A stretch of DNA of 64,000 bases, taken from the NCBI RefSeq assembly GCF_024355225.1, contig NZ_VCNH01000008.1:2046001-2110000 (forward strand), read 5' to 3'. Positions 45,983 to 56,115 of this stretch are shown here, piece by piece. Made by a program: the position numbers and the translations under genes. The notes below the pieces were generated by a model, which was not told the DNA's origin, ran no database searches, and saw only the letters and a list, made by a program, of their open reading frames with translations. The stretch comes from Roseovarius sp. M141. GTDB lineage: Bacteria; Pseudomonadota; Alphaproteobacteria; Rhodobacterales; Rhodobacteraceae. Position 1 is the stretch's first letter. Each line of letters begins with the position of its first letter.

Positions 45983-46412
45983 GACTTGAATATGGTGCTG
46001 CCGCGCCCTGACGGCAAGCCGCGCGACTTTGGCAAGCCTGCCTCCGGCGGGGATATTTTTCAGCAATAAGAAGGGTAGGGTGCTTCAATTCTTCTTGCTT
46101 CAAATATCCCAAGGTGCGGTGGGCGCCGGTGATTGTAGCAGACGATCCACATCGGGTCTGTCCTCGTGGCAGGCAGGTGATGCTCCGCTCCGGTTGCTGA
46201 CTCGTCATGGACAAAGCAGCGATAGTGATAGGGGGCCAAGCTGGATTGCAAAATAAGGGGGCGAGCGATGATGTCGCCCCGGAGTTCGACGGGCCGTCAA
46301 GGAGGGCGGCGCAAACAGGCCGTTGAGGGCGGGATTTATGCCTGACAATCACTGTTGTTGAGATCAAAGATCGGCTAATTAGCTGTCAAGTCACCAAGTC
46401 AGAGAAAAACCA
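45983..46412. other. Intergenic region before phoR with inverted repeats
   Basis: 430 bp. It holds two facing copies of a short element: GGGATATTT followed by CAATAAGAAG (46050-46072) and its inverse CTTCTTGCTTCAAATATCCC (46091-46110), making an imperfect hairpin. A second hairpin, GGGGCGA / TCGCCCC, lies at 46258-46280. No gene is seen; the first element resembles a scattered intergenic repeat and may act as a terminator for the flanking genes. Confidence 0.55.
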
Positions 46413-47477
46413 ATGACCAGCCAAGCGTCGGCCAAACTCCCGACGGTCCATGATCTGATTGCTGCAATTCCCTCGCCGACGCTTGTCATTGATCGCGCCG
46501 AAAAGGTTGTGACCTTGAATGATGCCGCCGAGGTGTTTCTGGGCAAAAGCGTTGCGGGACGGCATTTCACCACTGCCTTTCGTCACCCCAAGCTGGTGGA
46601 GGCGGTCGAACTTGGGCTGCTGGATCGCACGCCCCGAAAGGTATCATATCAGATTGTCGAAAACGGCAGTGACGCCTTCTATGATGTGCATTTGCGGGCG
46701 ATTGGGGACAGCGGGCTGTTGCTTCTCAGCTTTCAGAACGCGACGGGCCTGGCCCAGGCCGAGCAGATGCGCCGCGATTTTGTTGCCAATGTCAGTCATG
46801 AATTGCGCACGCCCCTGACTGCCGTCACGGGTTTTATCGAAACCTTGCGAAATTCTGCCCGGAACGATGCTGAGGCGCGAAGCCGTTTTCTGAGCATCAT
46901 GGCGGGCGAGGCTGACCGCATGAACCGCCTTGTGGGTGAATTGCTGACGCTTAGCCGGGTCGAAGCGGATGAGCGGGTGCGCCCGACCGTGCAGTTGGAC
47001 CTGCGGGATGTGTTACAGGCCACGCTGCGCAACCTCGGCACGTTGGCGCAGGAGCGCGCTGTATCGTTGCGTTACGATCCGGGGCAGGGTCCATTGCCCG
47101 TCATTGGCGATTCAGATCAATTGTTGCAGGTCTTTACTAATCTTGTCGAGAACGCGATCAAATATGGCGGGGCCGATCAATCGGTCGAGGCGACCGCCCG
47201 CAAGATTGCACATGATCCGGTTCTTCGTGGCCCCGCGATAGAGGTCACGATTGCCGACCATGGGCCCGGCATTGATCCCATTCACCTGCCGCGCCTGACC
47301 GAGCGGTTTTATCGCGCTGACAGCCATCGCAGCCGTGAGTTGGGCGGCACCGGGCTGGGCCTTGCGATTGTGAAACATATTCTGAACCGGCACCGGGGAC
47401 GGTTGAGGATTACCAGCCAGCCGGGGCAGGGATCTCAGTTCACCGTTATTCTGCCGCCCGATTCGGGCGACATCTGA
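46413..47477 (+). CDS. phoR: Phosphate-regulon sensor histidine kinase PhoR
   Basis: 354 residues. N-terminal PAS domain (SPTLVIDRAEKVVTLNDAAE), HisKA domain with the phospho-acceptor His in NVSHELRTPL, then the ATPase with N-box NLVENAIKYGG, G1 DHGPGI and G2 GGTGLGLAIVKH. No clear membrane anchor is present, unlike E. coli PhoR. It stands directly upstream of pstS with a Pho box between, followed by pstCAB, phoU and phoB, the usual Rhodobacteraceae order. Confidence 0.93.
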   Translation: MTSQASAKLPTVHDLIAAIPSPTLVIDRAEKVVTLNDAAEVFLGKSVAGRHFTTAFRHPKLVEAVELGLLDRTPRKVSYQIVENGSDAFYDVHLRAIGDSGLLLLSFQNATGLAQAEQMRRDFVANVSHELRTPLTAVTGFIETLRNSARNDAEARSRFLSIMAGEADRMNRLVGELLTLSRVEADERVRPTVQLDLRDVLQATLRNLGTLAQERAVSLRYDPGQGPLPVIGDSDQLLQVFTNLVENAIKYGGADQSVEATARKIAHDPVLRGPAIEVTIADHGPGIDPIHLPRLTERFYRADSHRSRELGGTGLGLAIVKHILNRHRGRLRITSQPGQGSQFTVILPPDSGDI

Positions 47478-47509
47478 TACCCGGTGCAGAAATGCGCCCC
47501 AGCCTGCAT

Positions 47510-47540
47510 CTGTCATGAAACTGTAACGAACCTGTCGCAA
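47510..47540 (+). promoter_or_regulatory. Pho box upstream of pstS
   Basis: Three successive 10-11 bp direct repeats, CTGTCATGAA, CTGTAACGAA and CTGTCGCAAA, each beginning CTGT, matching the PhoB-binding pattern. The site is 110-80 bp upstream of the pstS start. Confidence 0.88.
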
Positions 47541-47619
47541 AACCGAAGCGTTGCGCGCGGATAAGCGCGCCAGGATCACCGTGGGGGTGATCTTTGATCC
47601 GGAACTGACAGGAGCCTTC

Positions 47620-48657
47620 ATGTCATTCGCAAAACTTACTCTTTCCACGCTGGCCGGTGTTGCCGTCACGGCCACTGCCGCCTATGCCCGCGACAATGTA
47701 CAGGTGGCAGGATCGTCCACTGTCCTGCCCTATGCGGCGATCGTCGCCGAGGCATTCGGGGAAAATTTCGACTTTCCGACGCCGGTGGTTGAATCGGGCG
47801 GATCCTCTGCCGGGCTCAAGCGGTTCTGTGCGGGCGTCGGCGAGAACACGGTGGATATTGCCAATTCCAGCCGTCCGATAAAATCGTCCGAGGTCGAAGC
47901 CTGCGTTGAAAACGGTGTGACCGATATCATCGAGGTGCGCATCGGTTATGACGGGATCGTCTTTGCCAGCGATATCAACGGCAACAGTTTCGCCTTTACG
48001 CCTGCCGACTGGTATATGGCCCTGGCCGCCGAGCTGCCAACGAGCGAGGGCATGGCCGCCAATTCCAGCACCAACTGGAACGTGCTGAATAGTGATCTGC
48101 CCGATCAGCCGATCAGGGCCTTCATTCCGGGGACCAAGCATGGCACCCGCGAAGTGTTTGAGGAAAAGGTGCTGCTGCAAGGCTGCCGCGACAGCGGCGC
48201 GCTGGATGCGATCATGACGATCAACGGCGGTGACGAAGACGCGGCCGAGACCGCCTGCATGACGGTCCGCACCGATGGTCTGTCGGTTGATATCGACGGC
48301 GACTATACCGAAACGCTGGCCCGGATCGAGGCGGATGCAAACGGGATCGGTGTGTTCGGGCTGTCGTTCTATGAGAACAACACCGACAAGTTGCAGGTGG
48401 CCACCATGTCCGGCGTCGTGCCGAACACCGAAAGCATCGCCGCCGGTGAATACCCTGTGTCGCGCCCGCTGTATTTTTACGTCAAAGCCGCCCATCTGGG
48501 TGTGATCCCGGGCTTGCAGGACTTCGCAGAATTCTTCGTGAGCGATGAAATCGCGGGCCCGGACGGACCGCTGGCCGAATACGGTCTGGTGTCCGACCCC
48601 GAGCTGACGGCCACTCAGGATGCCGTGGTTAATCACACGCTGCTTGGCGGTATGTAA
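47620..48657 (+). CDS. pstS: Phosphate ABC transporter substrate-binding protein PstS
   Basis: 345 residues, periplasmic. Signal peptide (KLTLSTLAGVAVTATAAYA) then VQVAGSSTVLPYAAIVAEAF and VESGGSSAGLKRFC, the phosphate-binding loops. The Ser, Thr and Asp residues expected in the site occur in GTKHGTREVFEEKVL and nearby. The start at 47620 has GGAG upstream. Under PhoB control from the adjacent Pho box. A hairpin after the gene can cap abundant pstS message relative to pstC. Confidence 0.94.
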   Translation: MSFAKLTLSTLAGVAVTATAAYARDNVQVAGSSTVLPYAAIVAEAFGENFDFPTPVVESGGSSAGLKRFCAGVGENTVDIANSSRPIKSSEVEACVENGVTDIIEVRIGYDGIVFASDINGNSFAFTPADWYMALAAELPTSEGMAANSSTNWNVLNSDLPDQPIRAFIPGTKHGTREVFEEKVLLQGCRDSGALDAIMTINGGDEDAAETACMTVRTDGLSVDIDGDYTETLARIEADANGIGVFGLSFYENNTDKLQVATMSGVVPNTESIAAGEYPVSRPLYFYVKAAHLGVIPGLQDFAEFFVSDEIAGPDGPLAEYGLVSDPELTATQDAVVNHTLLGGM

Positions 48658-48665
48658 GGTTGAAT

Positions 48666-48693
48666 GCGGGGCCGACCGTTGGGTTGGCCCCGC
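48666..48693 (+). terminator. Attenuator-like hairpin between pstS and pstC
   Basis: GCGGGGCCGACC pairs with GGTTGGCCCCGC (one G-T wobble) across a 4-base loop, beginning 8 bp after the pstS stop and 26 bp before pstC. It fits the common need to keep pstS message higher than the membrane genes. Confidence 0.6.
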
Positions 48694-48718
48694 GACCATC
48701 CATGGGAAAGCTGCCTTG

Positions 48719-49945
48719 ATGTGGGTTTTTGATATCGTCTTTTCATTGCCGGTTCTGGTGGCCGGTCTGGCCCTTGCGGGGCTGATCGGCGCAAGGGCAC
48801 GGGCACGTATCGCAGCGGGCGGTGACATTCGCACGTTGGCGGCGCTGCCCAAGGCGCACGCAGCGAACGCGGTTCTCAGCGTATTGGTGCCGACGATTGC
48901 CAGCTATGCGGCGCTGTCCGTTGTCCGGTTGATCGGGCATCAGCAGGGTGTTGAAACCCTGTCCGCAGGGGCCGTTTTCTGGGCGGTGCTGGCGGTTGGC
49001 GCTATCGGGTGTTTCGGCGCAATCGTGCGATCCTCAGCCGGGTTTCGCGCCCGCGTCGCATCCGAGGCCTGGATAAAATCGCTGTTGATCGCCGCATCGA
49101 CCGTCGCGATCCTGACCACCCTTGGCATCGTGTTGTCGATGGTGTCCGAAACGCTCCAGTTTTTTCACCAATACGACTGGCGCGATTTTTTCTTTTCCGC
49201 TGACTGGGCTCCCAATTTTCGCGGCAACAGCGCGCTCGGCATTCTGCCGCTGCTTTGGGGTACTCTTTATGTCAGCTTTATCGCGTTGATGGTGGCGGTG
49301 CCGGTGGGCCTGTTTGCGGCGATTTACCTGTCTGAATATGCCGGGCCGCGGATGCGTGGCGTCGCCAAGCCGCTGATCGAGGTTCTTGCCGGGATTCCGA
49401 CGATTGTTTACGGGCTTTTTGCCCTGATCACCGTCGGCCCGTTGCTGCGGGACTATTTCGCACAGCCCCTTGGGCTGGGGGACAGCGCGTCGTCGGTCAT
49501 GACGGCGGGGCTGGTCATGGGAATCATGCTGATCCCTTTCGTGTCGTCGCTATCGGACGATACCATCAACTCCGTGCCGCAGACGATGCGTGACGGTTCT
49601 TATGCAATTGGCGCCACCCGGTCCGAGACAATCCGCCAAGTGGTCATCCCCGCCGCCTTGCCCGGCATTGTCGGGGCCGTGCTGCTGGCGGCCAGCCGCG
49701 CCATCGGAGAAACGATGATTGTGGTGCTGGGGGCCGGGGCCGCCGCCCGCCTGTCGCTGAATCCGTTCGAGGCGATGACGACCATCACCGTCAAGATCGT
49801 CAGCCAGCTGACCGGCGATACCGACTTTGCCAGCCCGGAAACGCTGGTGGCCTTCGCCCTCGGGCTGACGCTGTTCACCTTTACGCTGGGGCTGAACGTG
49901 CTGGCCCTGATGATTGTGCGCAAATATCGGGAACAATACGAATGA
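48719..49945 (+). CDS. pstC: Phosphate ABC transporter permease PstC
   Basis: 408 residues. Begins with a long N-terminal segment holding extra helices (WVFDIVFSLPVLVAGLALAG), longer than in E. coli, followed by the six-helix permease core. The EAA loop is around SYAIGATRSETIRQVVIPAA. The start at 48719 is preferred since upstream codons are inside the hairpin; a TTG one codon earlier is possible. The stop overlaps pstA (ATGA). Confidence 0.92.
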   Translation: MWVFDIVFSLPVLVAGLALAGLIGARARARIAAGGDIRTLAALPKAHAANAVLSVLVPTIASYAALSVVRLIGHQQGVETLSAGAVFWAVLAVGAIGCFGAIVRSSAGFRARVASEAWIKSLLIAASTVAILTTLGIVLSMVSETLQFFHQYDWRDFFFSADWAPNFRGNSALGILPLLWGTLYVSFIALMVAVPVGLFAAIYLSEYAGPRMRGVAKPLIEVLAGIPTIVYGLFALITVGPLLRDYFAQPLGLGDSASSVMTAGLVMGIMLIPFVSSLSDDTINSVPQTMRDGSYAIGATRSETIRQVVIPAALPGIVGAVLLAASRAIGETMIVVLGAGAAARLSLNPFEAMTTITVKIVSQLTGDTDFASPETLVAFALGLTLFTFTLGLNVLALMIVRKYREQYE

Positions 49946-51270
49946 TAAAAGTGGCAAATTCCCTGTTGGTCAGTGATCAGCGCACCCGGCGGCGCAACGC
50001 GGCAGAAGCGCGGTTTCGCACCTATGGGCTGGGTGCGATTGGCATCGCGGCAGTGGCGCTGATCCTGTTGCTGACGTCAGTCGTCTCCAACGGTGTCGGC
50101 GCGTTTCGCCAGACCTATATCACGCTGGAAATCCCCTTGCCCGAGGCGAAGCTGGACAAATCTGGGCAGCGCGATCCGTCCGTCATGGCGAAGGTCACGA
50201 CATTTGGCTACGCGCCCCTGCTGCGGGACGCGCTGTTGCAGCAACTGAAGGCGTCCGGTATCACCACCGCCCTTCCGGGCAAAGACGTCGGCGCGATGAT
50301 CAGCAAGGAGGCGGCGGCGAGTGTGCGCGATCATGTGCTGGCAAACCCCGATCTGGTCGGCGGTACGGTGGTGATGGATGTTCTGGCCGAAGGGCGGATT
50401 GACGGATATTTCAAGGGCCGGGTCACGGTGGAAAGCGCCGCACTGGACGCCAACACCTCGCCCGAGGCGCTGCAAATCGCCCAAAGCCTTGCCGATGCCG
50501 GTGTGATCAAGACGCGGTTCAACTGGCAGTTCCTGACCGCCCCCGACGCCAGCGATCAGCGGCCCGAGGCGGCGGGTCTGGGGGTCGCCCTGCTGGGATC
50601 GCTGTACATGATGCTGGTCGTGCTGGTGCTGGCGCTGCCCATCGGGGTCGCCGCGTCGATCTATCTGGAGGAGTTTGCGCCGAAAAACAGGTTCTCCGAC
50701 CTGATCGAGGTGAATATCAGCAATCTGGCCGCCGTGCCGTCGATTGTCTTCGGCATCCTTGGGCTTGCGATCTTTATCAATTTCGCGGGCTTGCGACAAT
50801 CCTCGCCGCTGGTCGGGGGGCTGGTGCTGACGCTGATGACGCTGCCGACGATCATCATCACGACCCGCGCCGCGCTGAAAGCGGTGCCGCCGTCGATCCG
50901 CGATGCCGCCCTGGGCGTGGGGGCCAGCAAGATGCAATCGGTGTTCCACCATGTCCTGCCGCTGGCCGCGCCGGGTATCCTGACCGGCACCATCATCGGG
51001 CTGGCTCAGGCCTTGGGTGAAACCGCACCGTTGCTGTTGATCGGCATGGTCGCCTTTGTGCGCGAATATCCGGCGCCCTACAGCGAGAGCGCCGGGTTGT
51101 TCGGAGAGGCGGCGACAGCGCTGCCAGTGCAGGTCTTTAACTGGACGCAACGGGCTGATCCCGGTTTTGCCGAACGCGCCTCGGGGGCGATCATCACGTT
51201 GCTGGTGTTCCTCGCGGTGATGAACACGGTGGCCGTATTGCTGCGCCGCCGATTTGAACGCCGCTGGTAG
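49942..51270 (+). CDS. pstA: Phosphate ABC transporter permease PstA
   Basis: 442 residues, unusually long because a periplasmic loop of roughly 150 residues follows the first helix ([20 protein letters not shown]). The permease core is in the C-terminal half, with the EAA loop near [20 protein letters not shown]. Long-loop PstA proteins of this kind are seen in Rhodobacteraceae. It pairs with PstC in the channel; start overlaps the pstC stop. Confidence 0.92.
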   Translation: MIKVANSLLVSDQRTRRRNAAEARFRTYGLGAIGIAAVALILLLTSVVSNGVGAFRQTYITLEIPLPEAKLDKSGQRDPSVMAKVTTFGYAPLLRDALLQQLKASGITTALPGKDVGAMISKEAAASVRDHVLANPDLVGGTVVMDVLAEGRIDGYFKGRVTVESAALDANTSPEALQIAQSLADAGVIKTRFNWQFLTAPDASDQRPEAAGLGVALLGSLYMMLVVLVLALPIGVAASIYLEEFAPKNRFSDLIEVNISNLAAVPSIVFGILGLAIFINFAGLRQSSPLVGGLVLTLMTLPTIIITTRAALKAVPPSIRDAALGVGASKMQSVFHHVLPLAAPGILTGTIIGLAQALGETAPLLLIGMVAFVREYPAPYSESAGLFGEAATALPVQVFNWTQRADPGFAERASGAIITLLVFLAVMNTVAVLLRRRFERRW

Positions 51271-51283
51271 GGTAGAGAATGAC

Positions 51284-52081
51284 ATGAAAGACACTAATAT
51301 GACCGAAACTGTCGGCGCCATGGCCGGGCAGAAGATATCAGCAACCAACGTGCAGGTGCGCTATGGAGATACCATCGCCATCAAGGACGTCTCGGTGGAC
51401 ATCGCTCCCAACACGGTAACCGCCTTTATCGGGCCATCCGGGTGCGGCAAATCCACCTTCTTGCGCTGTCTGAACCGGATGAACGACACGATTGAAATCT
51501 GCCGGGTGACGGGGGATATCCGCATCGATGACGAGGATATCTATGATCGCCGCGTTGACCCTGTGCAACTGCGCGCCAAGGTCGGGATGGTGTTTCAGAA
51601 ACCCAACCCGTTTCCGAAATCCATCTTTGACAACGTCGCGTATGGCCCGAAAATTCACGGGCTGGCCCGCAACAAATCCGACCTGAGTGATATCGTCGAG
51701 AACGCCCTGAGAAAGGCGGCGCTGTGGAACGAGGTCAAGGACCGGCTGGACAGTCCGGGCACAGGGCTGTCGGGGGGACAGCAGCAGCGCCTTTGCATCG
51801 CGCGCGCCATCGCCACGGCCCCTGAAGTGCTGCTGATGGACGAGCCTTGCTCGGCGCTGGACCCGATCGCAACCGCGCAGATCGAAGAGCTGATCGACGA
51901 TCTGCGGCAGAATTATTGCGTGGTGATCGTCACCCACTCCATGCAGCAGGCCGCGCGGATCAGCCAGAAGACGGCGTTTTTCCACCTTGGCACTTTGGTG
52001 GAATATGGCGATACCGACCAGATATTCACCGCCCCCCACGACCCAAGGACCGAAAGCTACATCACCGGCAGGATTGGATGA
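51284..52081 (+). CDS. pstB: Phosphate ABC transporter ATP-binding protein PstB
   Basis: 265 residues. Walker [10 protein letters not shown], signature [14 protein letters not shown], Walker [13 protein letters not shown] and the switch His in [13 protein letters not shown] are all intact. The start at 51284 is chosen by homology; upstream in-frame codons lie inside pstA. Powers PstCA and, with PhoU, reports phosphate status to PhoR. phoU follows 3 bp after the stop. Confidence 0.96.
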   Translation: MKDTNMTETVGAMAGQKISATNVQVRYGDTIAIKDVSVDIAPNTVTAFIGPSGCGKSTFLRCLNRMNDTIEICRVTGDIRIDDEDIYDRRVDPVQLRAKVGMVFQKPNPFPKSIFDNVAYGPKIHGLARNKSDLSDIVENALRKAALWNEVKDRLDSPGTGLSGGQQQRLCIARAIATAPEVLLMDEPCSALDPIATAQIEELIDDLRQNYCVVIVTHSMQQAARISQKTAFFHLGTLVEYGDTDQIFTAPHDPRTESYITGRIG

Positions 52082-52084
52082 GCC

Positions 52085-52792
52085 ATGAAGAATGAACATA
52101 TATCGTCGGCTTTCGACACCGATCTGGAGGTAGTTCAGGCGCAGATCATGAAAATGGGCGGGCTGGTCGAAGACGCCATCCGCCTTGGCATGAAGTCTTT
52201 GGAAACCCGCGATGCGGAGCTTGCCCAGCAGGTGCGCGCCGCAGACGCTGGCATCGACGCCCTCGAAGAGACAATCAACGAAGGCGCCGCCCGCATCATC
52301 GCCTTGCGCGCCCCGACCGCGATTGACCTGCGCCTGATTCTGAGCGTGATCAAGATCAGCGGCAATCTGGAGCGGATCGGCGACTACGCCAAGAACATGG
52401 CCAAACGATGCCAGGTTCTGTCCGGCGCCGAGCCGATCAGTGACAGCATAGGCACCCTTCGCCGCATGACACGCGCCGTCGAGATGATGCTGAAGGATGC
52501 GCTGGATGCCTATATCCATCACGATGCGGCACTGGCCGCGGATGTGATTGCGCGCGATGTGGATGTGGATCAGATGTATAATGCGCTGTTTCGCGAATTG
52601 CTTACCTTCATGATGGAGGATCCGCGCAATATCACTGCCTGCCTGCATCTGCATTTCATCTCCAAGAACACCGAACGCATGGGGGATCACGTGACATCGA
52701 TTGCTGAGCAGGTCATCTATCTGGCGACCGGCAAGCAACCGGACGAGGCGCGGCCAAAGGCAGATACGACATCGTCAGAATCAGGGGTTTAG
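52085..52792 (+). CDS. phoU: Phosphate-signalling complex protein PhoU
   Basis: 235 residues, two similar three-helix repeats. The first contains VQAQIMKMGGLVEDAIRLGM; the paired metal-binding motifs are near LERIGDYAKNMAKRC and NTERMGDHVTSIAEQV. It joins the Pst transporter to PhoR and dampens kinase activity when phosphate is sufficient. The stop is 2 bp before phoB. Confidence 0.95.
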   Translation: MKNEHISSAFDTDLEVVQAQIMKMGGLVEDAIRLGMKSLETRDAELAQQVRAADAGIDALEETINEGAARIIALRAPTAIDLRLILSVIKISGNLERIGDYAKNMAKRCQVLSGAEPISDSIGTLRRMTRAVEMMLKDALDAYIHHDAALAADVIARDVDVDQMYNALFRELLTFMMEDPRNITACLHLHFISKNTERMGDHVTSIAEQVIYLATGKQPDEARPKADTTSSESGV

Positions 52793-52794
52793 GC

Positions 52795-53481
52795 ATGTCA
52801 ATTATGCAGGCGCAGGTGCTGCTGGTCGAGGATGAGCCGGCCCAGCGCGAGGTGTTGATCTACAATCTGGAAGCCGAAGGGTTTGCCGTGCGCTGCGCCG
52901 AAAACGGCGAAGACGCCATGCTGATGGTTTCCGAGGCTTTGCCCGATCTGGTGATCCTCGACTGGATGATGCCGAAGGTCAGCGGTATCGAAGTCTGTCG
53001 CCAGCTCAAGACCCGCGACGACACAAGGCACATTCCCGTTATCATGCTGTCCGCGCGATCCGAAGAGGTCGATACGGTGCGCGGTTTGGAAACCGGCGCG
53101 GATGACTATGTGACAAAGCCGTATTCGGTGAATGAACTTATGGCGCGGGCACGCACGCAGCTACGGCGCACGCGTTCGGGGTCGGTCGTGGCGCTGTCCT
53201 TTCAGGATATCACCCTCGATCCCGAAAGCCATCGGGTCATTCGCGACGACCAAGACCTGAAGCTGGGGCCGGTCGAGTTTCGCCTTTTGACGCGGCTGAT
53301 GGAAAGGCCCGGCCGCGTTTTCAGCCGCGAGCAGTTGCTGGACCTTGTTTGGGGGCGCGATATATTTCTGGACACGCGCACGGTCGATGTTCACGTCGCG
53401 CGCCTGCGCAAGACGTTGACGCAACAGGGTGGCAGCGATCCCATCCGTACTGTACGTGGCGCGGGCTACGCGCTGGGGTGA
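52795..53481 (+). CDS. phoB: Phosphate-regulon response regulator PhoB
   Basis: 228 residues, OmpR/PhoB class. Receiver with acidic pocket (VLLVEDEPAQREVLIYNLEA), phospho-acceptor Asp in VILDWMMPKVSG and Lys in DYVTKPYSVNELMARA; the C-terminal winged helix includes LGPVEFRLLTRLMERPGRVF and RTVDVHVARLRK. It binds Pho boxes such as that upstream of pstS. Last gene of the cluster. Confidence 0.96.
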   Translation: MSIMQAQVLLVEDEPAQREVLIYNLEAEGFAVRCAENGEDAMLMVSEALPDLVILDWMMPKVSGIEVCRQLKTRDDTRHIPVIMLSARSEEVDTVRGLETGADDYVTKPYSVNELMARARTQLRRTRSGSVVALSFQDITLDPESHRVIRDDQDLKLGPVEFRLLTRLMERPGRVFSREQLLDLVWGRDIFLDTRTVDVHVARLRKTLTQQGGSDPIRTVRGAGYALG

Positions 53482-53647
53482 ATTTGAAAATTGTGCCGAC
53501 GGCGCGTTGATTTTTTCGGCAACCGGCGTCGAACACCCTGCGACATTCTCTGGACTTCCGCTCTTTTCCCTCGTGGCGCCCAACAAGGCTTGGCGGCCCC
53601 CGATTGCCCGGCTATTACGATCATCCGACTAGCGCAGGGAGCCGACC

Positions 53648-55996
53648 ATGACCGCCGCCTCAGACAGTATCGCCCGCAAGATTGCCACCGATATCGGGGC
53701 ACGCGCCGAACAGGTCACCGCGACCATCGCGCTGCTGGATGGCGGGGACACTGTCCCCTTTGTCGCACGCTACCGAAAAGAGGCGACAGGCGGTCTGGAC
53801 GATACGCAATTGCGGCGATTGGCCGAGCGGCTGGACTACCTGCGTGATCTGGAAAAGCGGCGCGCCAGCATCCTTGGTGAAATCACCGGGCAGGGCAAGC
53901 TGACCGACGCGCTCGCCCGCGCCATCGCAGGCGCCGATACCAAGGCGGTGCTGGAGGACCTGTATCTGCCGTTCAAACCCAAGCGGCGGACCAAGGCCAT
54001 GATCGCCCGCGAGAACGGGCTGGAACCGCTGTTGCGCGCAATCCTCGCTGATCGCGCCGCCGACCCGGCCACGCTGGCGCAGGGCTATCTGTCCGAGGCC
54101 GTGGTGACACAGAAGGACGCGCTGACCGGCGCACGGGACATTCTGACCGAGGAGCTTGGCGAAAATGCCGCCCTCATAGGCCGCCTGCGTCAGGTCTTGC
54201 AAACAGACGCGGTGATCACGGCGCGCGTGACCCCCGGCAAAGAAGAGGTCGGCGCCAAATTCTCGGATTATTTCAACCATAGCGAAAAATGGGCAACGAT
54301 CCCGCCGCATCGTGCGCTGGCCATTCTACGCGCCGCAAAAGAAGAGGTCGTGACCATCGACATCGGCCCAGAACCGGACACGGGACTACCGCGTGTCATC
54401 GGCATCATCGCTGCCGAAATCGGGATACCCGGTCGGGCACCGGGGGATCTGTGGCTGCAAGAGGCGGCGAACTGGACATGGAAGGTCAAGCTGAGCCTGT
54501 CGATGTTTGTCGATCTGATGACCGATCTGCGCCGCCGCGCCCATGAGGCCGCGATAGATGTTTTTTCCCGCAACATGCGCGATTTGCTGCTGGCGGCCCC
54601 TGCGGGCGCGCGCGCGACGCTGGGGCTTGATCCGGGTATTCGGACCGGTTGCAAGATCGCGATTGTCGATGAGACGGGCAAACTGATTGAAACCGCTACG
54701 ATCTATCCGTTCCAGCCGCGTAACGACCTGCGCGGCGCCGAAGAGACGCTGCTACAGATGATTCGTCGGCACGATATCGCCCTGATTGCCATCGGCAACG
54801 GCACGGCCAGCCGCGAATCCGAGCGGCTGGTCGCGGACGTGCTCAAGCGCCTGCCGGCCGGGGCGCCGCGCCCCACACCCGTCATCGTGTCAGAGGCCGG
54901 AGCGTCGGTGTATTCCGCCTCCGAACTAGCCTCGAAAGAGTTCCCGGATATCGATGTGTCGCTGCGCGGGGCCGTGTCCATCGCCCGCCGCTTGCAAGAC
55001 CCCCTGGCCGAGCTGGTCAAGATCGAGCCGCAGGCGATTGGTGTCGGCCAATACCAGCACGACGTCGATCAACGCCGTCTGACGCAATCTCTGGCTGCGG
55101 TGGTCGAGGATGCGGTGAATGCGGTGGGGGTCGATTTGAACATGGCCTCGGCGCCGCTGTTGTCCCATATCGCGGGTTTGGGGCCATCCTTGGCCCAGTC
55201 CATCGTCGCGCATCGCGATGCCAACGGCGCCTTTGTCACGCGCAAGGCCCTGCTCAAGGTGCCCGGTCTGGGGCCAAAGGCATACCAGCAAAGCGCGGGA
55301 TTTTTGCGTATCTCGGGCGGCACCGAACCGCTCGATGCGTCCTCCGTTCACCCCGAGGCCTACGGCGTTGCGCGCAAGATCGTGCAGGCGTGTGGCCGCG
55401 ACATCCGCGCGATCATGGGCGATAGCAGCGCGCTGGCAGGTCTGCGGGCCGAGCAGTTTGTCGACGATAAATTCGGCCTGCCAACCGTGCGCGATATCCT
55501 GACGGAACTGGAAAAGCCGGGCCGCGATCCACGCCCCAGCTTCAAGACCGCTACTTTTGCCGATGGCATTGACGCCATCACCGATCTCAAACCCGGCATG
55601 TCGCTGGAAGGGACGGTAACCAATGTCGCGGCCTTCGGCGCGTTCGTCGATATCGGCGTGCATCAGGATGGTTTGGTGCATGTCAGCCAACTGGCTGATC
55701 GCTTTGTCAAAGACCCGCATGAGGTGGTCAAAGCCGGCGATGTGGTCCGCGTCCGAGTGACCGAAGTCGATGTGGCGCGCAAGCGCATTGGCCTGACCAT
55801 GCGCAAAGATGGCGGCGACGCGTCATCGCCGCGCGCAACCAAGACTGAAAAACCAAAGCCGGGCCGCGGGGTTCGATCCTCGGCTGCACCGCAGTCCACG
55901 GGCAGCCCTCAGGGCGCGCTGGGATCGGCCCTGTCAGACGCTTTGAAACGCTCAACCGCCCCAGCCGGGCGCACGCCCAAAGCTCCGCGTCGATGA
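53648..55996 (+). CDS. tex: Tex-family RNA-binding transcription accessory protein
   Basis: 782 residues. Order: N-terminal Tex helical domain (VPFVARYRKEATGGLDDTQL), YqgF-like RNase H fold (LGLDPGIRTGCKIAIVDETG), two helix-hairpin-helix segments (FVTRKALLKVPGLGPKAYQQ) and a C-terminal S1 RNA-binding domain (GTVTNVAAFGAFVDIGVHQD and VHVSQLADRFV). The tail after residue about 720 is basic and Ser/Pro-rich. Tex associates with the transcription machinery; its precise role is not settled. Start preceded by AGGGAG. Confidence 0.95.
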   Translation: MTAASDSIARKIATDIGARAEQVTATIALLDGGDTVPFVARYRKEATGGLDDTQLRRLAERLDYLRDLEKRRASILGEITGQGKLTDALARAIAGADTKAVLEDLYLPFKPKRRTKAMIARENGLEPLLRAILADRAADPATLAQGYLSEAVVTQKDALTGARDILTEELGENAALIGRLRQVLQTDAVITARVTPGKEEVGAKFSDYFNHSEKWATIPPHRALAILRAAKEEVVTIDIGPEPDTGLPRVIGIIAAEIGIPGRAPGDLWLQEAANWTWKVKLSLSMFVDLMTDLRRRAHEAAIDVFSRNMRDLLLAAPAGARATLGLDPGIRTGCKIAIVDETGKLIETATIYPFQPRNDLRGAEETLLQMIRRHDIALIAIGNGTASRESERLVADVLKRLPAGAPRPTPVIVSEAGASVYSASELASKEFPDIDVSLRGAVSIARRLQDPLAELVKIEPQAIGVGQYQHDVDQRRLTQSLAAVVEDAVNAVGVDLNMASAPLLSHIAGLGPSLAQSIVAHRDANGAFVTRKALLKVPGLGPKAYQQSAGFLRISGGTEPLDASSVHPEAYGVARKIVQACGRDIRAIMGDSSALAGLRAEQFVDDKFGLPTVRDILTELEKPGRDPRPSFKTATFADGIDAITDLKPGMSLEGTVTNVAAFGAFVDIGVHQDGLVHVSQLADRFVKDPHEVVKAGDVVRVRVTEVDVARKRIGLTMRKDGGDASSPRATKTEKPKPGRGVRSSAAPQSTGSPQGALGSALSDALKRSTAPAGRTPKAPRR

Positions 55997-56115
55997 TCGA
56001 GAAATCTCCATAACTCAGCCCGATCAGATGGGGGAAGGATCGCCCAAACTACGCCAGACCCCTTCGGGACGCTGTGAAAATGCATCGACACAGAGCGGCC
56101 AACCGTCAGCCCGTA

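Noticed and set aside
46374..46412. Second Pho box in front of phoR
   Set aside because: CTGTCAAGTCACC resembles half a box but lacks the following repeats, so it is not called.
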